A stretch of DNA of 64,000 nt, from the NCBI GenBank assembly GCA_903893795.1, contig CAITNO010000035.1:62001-126000 (forward strand), read 5' to 3'. This stretch comes from Candidatus Hydrogenedentota bacterium. GTDB taxonomy: Bacteria; Hydrogenedentota; Hydrogenedentia; Hydrogenedentales; CAITNO01. The translations under genes were made by a program, and so were the position numbers. Of this stretch, positions 52,476-58,719 are shown piece by piece. Position 1 is the first letter of the stretch. The number at the start of each line of letters is the position of its first letter. Under the pieces are notes generated by a model. The model was not told the DNA's origin, searched no databases, and worked only from the letters and a program-made list of their open reading frames with translations.

Positions 52476-53924
52476 ATGAATTACCCCGTTTGGGATGTGC
52501 CTATCTTGGGAAGCGCCTGGGTGATTGGCGCCATAGCCAGCTTTCACGTGCTGGTGTCCCACTTTGCCATTGGCGGCGGCTTCTACCTGCCGATGGCGGA
52601 ACGCAAGGCGCTGCGCGAGGGCCGCGCGGACTGGCTCGAAGTAATCAAAAGCCACTCCCGGTTCTTCATGGTGCTTACGGCCGCCTTTGGAACCGTCACG
52701 GGCGTGGGCATCTGGTTTGCCATAGGGCTGGGGAGTTCGGAGGGGACCAGCACGCTCATCCACAACTTCGTGTTTGGCTGGGCCATTGAGTATACCTTCT
52801 TCCTGATCGAAGTGACGTCTGCCATGGTGTACTACTACACCTGGGGCCGGGTCAGCGACCGCATGCACCTCACCATTGGCTGGATCTATGCGGGTTCCGC
52901 GTGGCTGAGCCTGGTCATTATCAACGGCATTCTGACCTTCATGCTCACCCCGGGTTCGGCATGGCTGGCCGTCGCCGGCACCGGTGAAGAAGCTTCGCGT
53001 TTCTGGCAGGCCTTCTTCAACCCGACCTATTTCCCCAGCCTGCTGCTTCGGACCTGTATCTGCATTACGCTGGCGGGAATCTGGGCCTTCATTACGATGA
53101 GCCGGATAGACGGAGCCAGGCAGCCGCAACTCAAGACGGATGTCATGCGGTGGACCGCGAAATGGCTCATTCCCTCATTCGTCCTGCTGCCGCTGTGCTT
53201 CGCCTGGTACCTGTACAGCATTCCCGAGGCGAGCCGCGGCCTTCTGGAACTCGGCGTCAAGACCATGGGACAGGGTGTGTTCACCCAGGTGACACGCGCG
53301 GCGCTGGTCACGGTCATTACCTCGGCCACCATTTGTGTGATCGTCTATCTCCTTGCATGGCGCAGTGCGCTTGACTTCAAGTTTGGTCATGCCTGCGCGC
53401 TGCTGCTGCTCGCCATGGCGGCCACCGCCTCCACGGAATACACGCGGGAGATGCTGCGCAAGCCCTATGTGATCAACCAGCACATGTTCTCCAACGGCAC
53501 CCGCAAGAGCCAGGTGGACGCCTTCAACCGCGATGGCTATCTGACCCGTTCCCCATGGGTGCGGCCGGAGGAGCGGGCCCTCTGGCAGAGTGGCGACAGT
53601 GCCGATCCCAAGGTGCAGGCCGCCCATATGGCGCGCGGTGAACTGATGTTCCGCGGACAGTGCATGTCCTGCCATACCGTGGACGGCTACAGGTCCATGA
53701 GGAGGTTCTTGGAAACGCGCGACCGGCAGGCTATCGGCAATATCCTCACAGTGCTCCATGAGTACAAGGACGATTCGCCGTACAAGAAGTTCATGCCGCC
53801 GCTCACCGGACTGCCCGAGGAAATCACCGCGCTCGGCGACTACCTCAACCAGCTCGTCCACGGGGCAGACGCCAAGAAAGCCCCTGCGCCCGCACCCGTT
53901 GTCCCGGTCCCGGCGGCAAAATAA
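52476..53924 (+). CDS. CydA-like membrane protein fused to a C-terminal monohaem cytochrome c
   Basis: A 482-residue protein. Residues 1-340 are a cytochrome-bd-subunit-I-like bundle of about nine TM helices: FHVLVSHFAIGGG (H24, H29), FGTVTGVGIWFAIGLG, WAIEYTFFLIEVTSAM (two glutamates spaced as E99/E107 of E. coli CydA) and NPTYFPSLLLRTCICIT. In CydA the last region should carry the haem b558 histidine; here it is Arg/Thr, and no long Q-loop is visible. Residues about 375-470 are a cytochrome c: C396-M-S-C399-H400, distal ligand probably M440 (KKFMPPLTG). AGGAGAA precedes ATG 52476. It is paralogous to the first gene of the operon. It probably takes electrons from the Rieske/b module; true O2 reduction is not supported. 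Confidence 0.88.
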   Translation: MNYPVWDVPILGSAWVIGAIASFHVLVSHFAIGGGFYLPMAERKALREGRADWLEVIKSHSRFFMVLTAAFGTVTGVGIWFAIGLGSSEGTSTLIHNFVFGWAIEYTFFLIEVTSAMVYYYTWGRVSDRMHLTIGWIYAGSAWLSLVIINGILTFMLTPGSAWLAVAGTGEEASRFWQAFFNPTYFPSLLLRTCICITLAGIWAFITMSRIDGARQPQLKTDVMRWTAKWLIPSFVLLPLCFAWYLYSIPEASRGLLELGVKTMGQGVFTQVTRAALVTVITSATICVIVYLLAWRSALDFKFGHACALLLLAMAATASTEYTREMLRKPYVINQHMFSNGTRKSQVDAFNRDGYLTRSPWVRPEERALWQSGDSADPKVQAAHMARGELMFRGQCMSCHTVDGYRSMRRFLETRDRQAIGNILTVLHEYKDDSPYKKFMPPLTGLPEEITALGDYLNQLVHGADAKKAPAPAPVVPVPAAK

Positions 53925-53925
53925 T

Positions 53926-53994
53926 CTGCGGCGAATATTCGCCGCAGCAAGTTGGCTCAAAAAAGCAGGACAGCCCCCTCGGCTGTCCTGCTTT
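53926..53994. terminator. Palindrome plus bidirectional intrinsic terminator
   Basis: A perfect 22-base palindrome (53926-53947, CTGCGGCGAATATTCGCCGCAG shortened: arms CTGCGGCGAAT/ATTCGCCGCAG) lies two bases past the respiratory operon stop. It is followed by a 14-bp stem, AAAGCAGGACAGCC (53962-53975) with GGCTGTCCTGCTTT (53981-53994). This stem has an A-run before it and TTT after it, so it can end transcription from both sides of this convergent pair. Confidence 0.85.
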
Positions 53995-53998
53995 GCAT

Positions 53999-55264
53999 TT
54001 AATCGATCTTGAACAGTTCGCGGGCGTTTTCGCGCAGGATGCGGCCCGCCACCCACTCCGCCTCCCCTTCGGTGAAGTAGCCCTGCGCCACCTTGGCGCC
54101 AAGCACGTCGCTGACGATGCGGCGGGCGCGGTTGCAGTGGCCATAGGCCCCCTCCACATAGTTTGAATCTCCGCCCACGGCGAAAATCTTGTTGGCCGGA
54201 ATGGTCTCGATCCATTCATCGAGCGTCCGCGCGGCAAACGCGGGCGACACGGCCGGCATCCAGCACAGGTCGGCATACACATTGGGAAAGTTCTTCGCCA
54301 TCGCCGACACCTCCCCCGCCCAGGGATAGCCGGCGTGGAACAGCACGAATTGCGCTTTGGGATGGTCGAGGATGAGGTCCGTCAGCAGTGTGGGTTTTGA
54401 ATTCTCCAGGCGGTTGCCGTTGCCCTCCTGCAGGCCCGTGTGAATCTGGACGGGCAGGCCCCGTTCCGCAGCCAGCCCCACCAGCCGCCGCGTCATGAAA
54501 TCCTGCAGGCGTTTGAGGTCGGCGAAGCCGAGGTCGAGCTTCTGGGAGAGCCAGATGCGGTCGAAGGCGCGGGCCGCCTCGGCCTGCGCGCATCGGTCAA
54601 ATTGCAGCGTGCGCTGGTAGGCCAGGAAAATCTTCACCGCCACAATGCCTTTCGCGGCAAAGCGGTCCAAGAGTGCCTCCTGCGCCGCCATCAACTGATC
54701 GAGCGTTTGAATGGCGTGGCCCGCCTCCTTTTCCAGCGTCTCCAGGTCCGCACGGGTGGAGGGGGTGGCATAGTGGTCCAGGATGGGCACGGCGCGGAAC
54801 AGTTCGCGGTCCACGTCCACCGACTGGCCCGGCCACCGGATGACCAGCGCCTTGTCGATGCCCGCCTTTTCGCGCAGGACCGTGTGATACCAGCCCGGCT
54901 GGCGCGCGGACACGATGCGCAGGCACAGATGGGCGATGGTTTCACCGTTGATTTCCCCCGCGCCAAAGAGTTCGCCCATGTATTCAATCATGGCCCGGCC
55001 GTAGGCCGTAGTGCACGCAAAGGGCCACCAGGGCTCCATCAGCTTCCAGCGCTCCCCGGGTAGGAGGCCGTTGTGCGGGTTGCGCATCGCCTCCAGCGAG
55101 GCGCGCGGCATGCCCGCCGACACCAGGTCGGACGAGACATAGTGCTCAAAGAAATTGAAGAAGCCCAGCGTGTCGGCGCAGGCCACCTCCTCATCGGGGA
55201 TGTGCTCGTGCGTGTCAATGATCTGGAGCGAGAAAATGTGTTCGCGCAGGGCGTCGTGCGGCAT
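53999..55264 (-). CDS. Amidohydrolase-family metal-dependent hydrolase
   Basis: A 421-residue TIM-barrel enzyme. The first metal site is IIDTHEHIPDEE (residues about 17-28). Barrel strand VKIFLAYQR (about 195-203) may supply the Lys/carbamate region, LPVQIHTGLQEGNGN carries a histidine ligand, and FVLFHAGYPWAGE and FAVGGDSNYVEGAYGH complete the site. The DTHEH start and overall layout place it with amidohydrolase_2/uronate-isomerase-like proteins rather than ureases. Substrate unknown. TTGGAGG precedes ATG 55264; the frame is open upstream without a start signal. Divergent from the Tat-exported oxidoreductase, with palindromes between. Confidence 0.85.
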   Translation of the reverse strand: MPHDALREHIFSLQIIDTHEHIPDEEVACADTLGFFNFFEHYVSSDLVSAGMPRASLEAMRNPHNGLLPGERWKLMEPWWPFACTTAYGRAMIEYMGELFGAGEINGETIAHLCLRIVSARQPGWYHTVLREKAGIDKALVIRWPGQSVDVDRELFRAVPILDHYATPSTRADLETLEKEAGHAIQTLDQLMAAQEALLDRFAAKGIVAVKIFLAYQRTLQFDRCAQAEAARAFDRIWLSQKLDLGFADLKRLQDFMTRRLVGLAAERGLPVQIHTGLQEGNGNRLENSKPTLLTDLILDHPKAQFVLFHAGYPWAGEVSAMAKNFPNVYADLCWMPAVSPAFAARTLDEWIETIPANKIFAVGGDSNYVEGAYGHCNRARRIVSDVLGAKVAQGYFTEGEAEWVAGRILRENARELFKID

Positions 55265-55347
55265 GGGAACCTCCAAGGGTCGGCGCGTTGAGCCGACATG
55301 AAGATTGTAAGGCCGGAGAGGGGGAGAGGCAAATGAACGAATTGTAG

Positions 55348-55449
55348 GGTGCGTGGAATTTTGTGAAACAAAATGGAACGCACCGCTCTTCAGCATGAGC
55401 CATGCTACGGACGGTGCGTTCCGTGCCGTTTCACGGCACTTCACGCACC
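55348..55449. repeat. Pair of GGTGCGT...ACGCACC palindromic elements (family 2)
   Basis: Copy A (55348-55384) begins GGTGCGTGGAATTTTG and closes CAAAATGGAACGCACC. Copy B (55413-55449) begins GGTGCGTTCCGTGCCG and closes TTCACGCACC. A third copy is at 61396-61432. They fill the 288-base divergent gap between the amidohydrolase and oxidoreductase genes together with short flanks. Confidence 0.7.
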
Positions 55450-55552
55450 CTGCGTGCCCCTTTTGAACTTCCGCCCCGACCGCGTATACTGGATGCGGTT
55501 GCGGCGTGTCCGCCGCGCAGTTCAGGTCAATCAACGGCGGGAGTCATAGGTC

Positions 55553-56905
55553 ATGAAAGAACAATCGTCCCTGTCACGGCGGAGTTTTTTGCGCCGCAGT
55601 CTGGCGGCCAGTACGGCCTTCGCCATTCCCGTCATTGTTCCGGCCTGCGCGCTGGGCCGGGCGGGGCGTCCCGCGGCGAGCGAGCGCATCGTCCTCGGCC
55701 ACATCGGCGTTGGCGACCGCGGCTCCTACCTGCTGAGCGAAACCATCCAGATCAAGAACGCCCAGGTGGTGGCCGTGTGCGACGTGAAGAAGGACCGGCG
55801 CGAGAAGGCGGTCAAGGTGGTCGATGACACCTACAGTTCGACCAGCTGCGCGATGTACAACAACTCGGAGGAACTGATCGCGCGCAAGGACATCGACGCG
55901 ATCGTGGTCGGATCCTGCGACCACTGGCACGTCCTGCACTCCCTGGCCGGGATTCGCTCGGGCAAGGGCGTCTATGTGGAGAAGCCGCTAGGCCTCACCA
56001 TCGAGGAGGATCAGGCGCTGAAGAAGACCGTCCACAAGCACGACGGCATTTTCCAGTTCGGCACGCAGCAGCGCTCGGCCCGCGAGTTCTGGCAGGCCTG
56101 CAATCTGGTGCGCAACGGGTACATCGGCAAGCTCAAAGAGATTCAGGTCTGGGCACCGCCCAGTGTGGCCGGCGGGCCGACCGAAGCGGCGCCCGTGCCC
56201 GCAACGCTTGACTATGATCGCTGGCTGGGCCAGGCGCCCTTCACGCCCTACACGCTGGAGCGAGACTCGAACAAGTGGTGGTGGCACATTTCCGACTACG
56301 CCACCGGCTTCATCGCGGGCTGGGGCATCCACCCGGTGGACATCGCCCTCTGGGGCGCGGGCGACCTGCTGCGGACGCCCTGCACCATCGAGGGCACGGG
56401 CGTGTTTCCGAAAGAAGGCGTATGCAACTGCGCCACCGACTGGAACATCAAACTCGCCTACGACAGCGGCGTGCTGGTGGACTTCCGCGCCGCGCCCGCA
56501 CCGCCCGATTGGCTCAAGAAATACGGCGCCGAGGATTCGAGTCATGGCACGGCGTTTATCGGTGACCAGGGCTGGGTCTACGTCCGGCGCGGTGAAATCG
56601 TCACCTCGCAGAAAGAACTTGCCAAACTGAAGTTTCCCGACACGGACAAGGTGCGCCTCTACGAGAGCAAACACCATCTCCGCAACTTCGTGGACTGCGT
56701 CCGTGACCACAAACCCACCGTCGCCCCCATCGACGATGCCGTCGAGGCCGACCTCTTCTGCATGAATTGCGATGCGGCCATCCGGCTAAAGCAGAAACTG
56801 CGCTGGGACCCGGTGAAGGAAAAGTTCATCGGCGCAGGGTCGGACGAGGCGAATGCGCGGCATTCAAGGACCATGCGCGCCCCTTGGACGCTGAAGGAGG
56901 CGTAA
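55553..56905 (+). CDS. Tat-exported Gfo/Idh/MocA-family oxidoreductase
   Basis: A 450-residue NAD(P)-dependent oxidoreductase. The Tat signal SRRSFLRR (8-15) plus hydrophobic run ends near residue 40. The Rossmann fold begins IVLGHIGVGDRGSYLL (about 46-61) with QVVAVCDVKKDRR; EKPLGLTIEE (about 142-151) is the signature EKP lysine region, and GFIAGWGIHPVDIALWGAG (about 255-273) the C-terminal catalytic histidine region. Such Tat-exported members are abundant in Planctomycetes-like genomes and usually act on sugars or inositols. RBS: GGCGGGAG ten or so bases before ATG 55553. Followed by a small zinc-ribbon gene. Confidence 0.93.
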   Translation: MKEQSSLSRRSFLRRSLAASTAFAIPVIVPACALGRAGRPAASERIVLGHIGVGDRGSYLLSETIQIKNAQVVAVCDVKKDRREKAVKVVDDTYSSTSCAMYNNSEELIARKDIDAIVVGSCDHWHVLHSLAGIRSGKGVYVEKPLGLTIEEDQALKKTVHKHDGIFQFGTQQRSAREFWQACNLVRNGYIGKLKEIQVWAPPSVAGGPTEAAPVPATLDYDRWLGQAPFTPYTLERDSNKWWWHISDYATGFIAGWGIHPVDIALWGAGDLLRTPCTIEGTGVFPKEGVCNCATDWNIKLAYDSGVLVDFRAAPAPPDWLKKYGAEDSSHGTAFIGDQGWVYVRRGEIVTSQKELAKLKFPDTDKVRLYESKHHLRNFVDCVRDHKPTVAPIDDAVEADLFCMNCDAAIRLKQKLRWDPVKEKFIGAGSDEANARHSRTMRAPWTLKEA

Positions 56906-56987
56906 TTCACGCAAGGATAAACACCCAAATCCAGAAGTGCAGAAAAGCCACATTGGGTGGCTTGGTTCCGCAATTGGAGGTTCTGGA

Positions 56988-57293
56988 ATGCTATGCAAAT
57001 GCGGGTTCTGTTTTACGCCGGAAATGCTTGCAAAGACCAAACGGGAATTCGATTCATTTGCAGTCATTAATGACAAGGCATATCAGCGTTTCCTGAAACG
57101 TGAGTTGGAGGTGGTGGCAACAGGAAATGGTCAAGATCCCGACGCGCACGCGCATGCAGTCGCTCGCGCATCAGCGCATGTGGGTTCTATTAGAGTCTGC
57201 CCAAAGTGCTCGAGATTGTTGTTCCTCAGACCTGGCACGAGAGCCGGTGAGTTTTACCGCGAGGTCTATCAGAAAGAGGAGGGCACTTACTGA
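56988..57293 (+). CDS. Small zinc-ribbon-like protein of unknown function
   Basis: A 101-residue protein with CKCGFC near the N-terminus (residues 3-8) and CPKC in the second half (about 71-74), a plausible four-cysteine zinc site. Between them is a charged helix (TKREFDSFAVINDKAYQRFL). TTGGAGG lies seven bases before ATG 56988; an earlier in-frame ATG at 56937 is less well placed. No family recognised. It lies between the oxidoreductase and the repeats flanking the transposase. Confidence 0.6.
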   Translation: MLCKCGFCFTPEMLAKTKREFDSFAVINDKAYQRFLKRELEVVATGNGQDPDAHAHAVARASAHVGSIRVCPKCSRLLFLRPGTRAGEFYREVYQKEEGTY

Positions 57294-57322
57294 GCACGGA
57301 AATTCGGATTGCCTTATGTGTA

Positions 57323-57437
57323 CGCGACGCCAAAGGCGTCACCCAATATTAGCCCCGGGCCGCACGCAGCCCGAAGGGCAAGTGCGCCCCGGGGTAACAT
57401 GCGTCCATCCCAGCATGCCCTGAAGGGGCACCCCAAT
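57323..57437. repeat. Repeat A (left flank of the IS200-like element)
   Basis: 115 bases starting CGCGACGCC with a GACGCC/GGCGTC hairpin, then AGCCCCGGGCC...GCCCCGGGG and TGCCCTGAAGGGGCA. It matches 58211-58325 over its full length with few differences. It ends 24 bases before the transposase stop. Confidence 0.85.
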
Positions 57438-57460
57438 TCCTGCCCGGCTCAATCCCGGAC

Positions 57461-57916
57461 TCAATCCCAGACGTATTGTTCGTCATATTCGACCTTGTGT
57501 TTCTTCAACAGGCGTCGGAATTCGTCCTGAAAGTCCATCTTGCGGTGGTGCGCCTCCTGATTGGCGATGTATGCGTAAACGCGGTCCATGTTGGATGCGC
57601 TCACACTGAATGCACCATATCCTCCCTGCCAGTGAAAGCCCCTGTATTCAGCCCCCTGTTCCTGAATCCAGGCTGTTGCGGCCCGCTTGGTTGCCTTGAC
57701 CAGGTCCGCCACGGCAAGCGTGCGTGAGAGCTGGCAGAGAAAGTGCATGTGGTCGTCCGTGCCGCCAACAATTGAGGCAGGGCAGTCGTGGCCGCGCAGT
57801 ACCCCCGCAACGTATGCGTGCAGGTTGCTGCGAAGAACAGTGGTGTCCAGCCAGCATCGGCGGCCTTTTGTGGAAAACACGACATGAAGCCCAAGATGGG
57901 CAAGAGACTGGGGCAT
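57461..57916 (-). CDS. IS200-type (Y1/HUH) transposase, RAYT-like
   Basis: A 151-residue single-domain transposase. It begins MPQSLAHLGLHVVFSTKGRR, the usual IS200-type first strand. The HUH histidines are H-M-H in DDHMHFLCQLSR (about residues 55-57). The catalytic tyrosine should lie in VYAYIANQEAHHRKMDF (about 113-129). The C-terminus EFRRLLKKHKVEYDEQYVWD is typical of this family in PVC and cyanobacterial genomes. AGGAGGAAAA before ATG 57916 is a near-perfect RBS, and the frame is intact, so it may be active. Such enzymes cut single-stranded hairpins; here the likely substrates are repeats A and B. Confidence 0.93.
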   Translation of the reverse strand: MPQSLAHLGLHVVFSTKGRRCWLDTTVLRSNLHAYVAGVLRGHDCPASIVGGTDDHMHFLCQLSRTLAVADLVKATKRAATAWIQEQGAEYRGFHWQGGYGAFSVSASNMDRVYAYIANQEAHHRKMDFQDEFRRLLKKHKVEYDEQYVWD

Positions 57917-57980
57917 AGTTTTCCTCCTATGGTTGGGATACCCTTACAGGGTAATGCAAAAGGCATTCACAATCCCAGGG

Positions 57981-58101
57981 GCACCCTTGCCCTTCGGGCG
58001 GCGGGTGGCCCTGGGCTGTTATGGGTTGTCCCGTTGGGACAGCGGCAATCGAAACAAGAGCAATCGTAATGTTCTCGCAGTTACCCTGCGAGACTGAAGG
58101 C
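57981..58101. repeat. Repeat B (right flank of the IS200-like element)
   Basis: 121 bases starting GCACCCTTGCCC, including the hairpin GTCCCGTTGGGAC and ending GCGAGACTGAAGGC. It matches 58346-58464. Transposase start lies 65 bases to its left. Confidence 0.8.
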
Positions 58102-58210
58102 CTCACAGAAGGTTAGAAAGCACACATTACCTTTGGTGTCGGCTACGTCGAAGGCGTATGTGTTTATGCAGGCGACAGTTCTTCCCATATGGCGCCCGTC
58201 GTTAATGGTT

Positions 58211-58464
58211 CGCGACGCCGAAGGCGTCACCAAGTATTAGCCCCGGGCCGCACGCCGCACGAAGGGCAAGTGCGCCCCGGGGTAACCTGTGTCCACCTCA
58301 GTCTGCCCTGAAGGGGCATCCCAATCTCTTGGATCAACCCCAAGAGCGCCCTTCCCCTTCTGGCTGCGGGTGTACTGGGCTATTATCGACTGTCCCGTTG
58401 GGACAACGGCAGTGCAACATGGTCAGAGGGGCTGCTCCAGTGGATTCTCCGCGAGACTGAAGGC
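58211..58464. repeat. Transposase-less A-B unit (second copy of both flanks)
   Basis: A' (58211-58325) and B' (58346-58464) repeat the flanks in the same order and orientation, but only about 20 bases join them. The remaining 58102-58210 and 58465-58610 hold no gene that I can support. Confidence 0.8.
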
Positions 58465-58613
58465 ATTCCCGGCAATCCAGAAAGCCTATCCTCATCGGGT
58501 GAGAAGGCTTTGCCCCAGTTCGGTGCAATTCCGTGGCAACGCAATTTATGCCGCCGGTCCCTAGCCGCATATTGTTGTTCCGAGACCCCATTTTCGCACT
58601 CTGAGGCACCGCG

Positions 58614-58622
58614 TGCTATAAT
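58614..58622 (+). promoter_or_regulatory. Extended -10 promoter of the fused E1 gene
   Basis: TGC followed by a perfect TATAAT (58617-58622). No good -35 lies 16-18 bases upstream. Transcription would start near 58629, leaving a ~90-base GC-rich leader with a GGCCGCGCCGGC...GGCCGGCC hairpin. Confidence 0.55.
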
Positions 58623-58719
58623 TGCCCTTGTTTCGCGGTCCCGGCCGCGCCGGCTGGGCCGGCCTCCTCCCGGGGGCGTTTCCTCTGACTCTCTTTCTCA
58701 TCACATAAGGTTTGAGAAC

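Larger units (their letters stand above)
57323..58101 (-). mobile_element. IS200-like element: repeat A, transposase, repeat B
   Basis: Repeat A (57323-57437), a single IS200-type transposase gene on the minus strand and repeat B (57981-58101) form one unit. An adjacent A-B unit lacking the transposase follows at 58211-58464. The repeat-rich ends and single HUH-type transposase fit IS200/REP-associated transposase (RAYT) elements. True ends are uncertain. Confidence 0.65.

Noticed and set aside
52476-53924. Genuine cytochrome bd oxidase subunit I
   Set aside because: The haem b558 histidine region is Arg/Thr, no Q-loop or CydB partner is present, and a cytochrome c domain is fused.
57323-58464. 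CRISPR array
   Set aside because: The repeats are about 115-120 bases, only two copies each, with a transposase between them and no spacers or cas genes.
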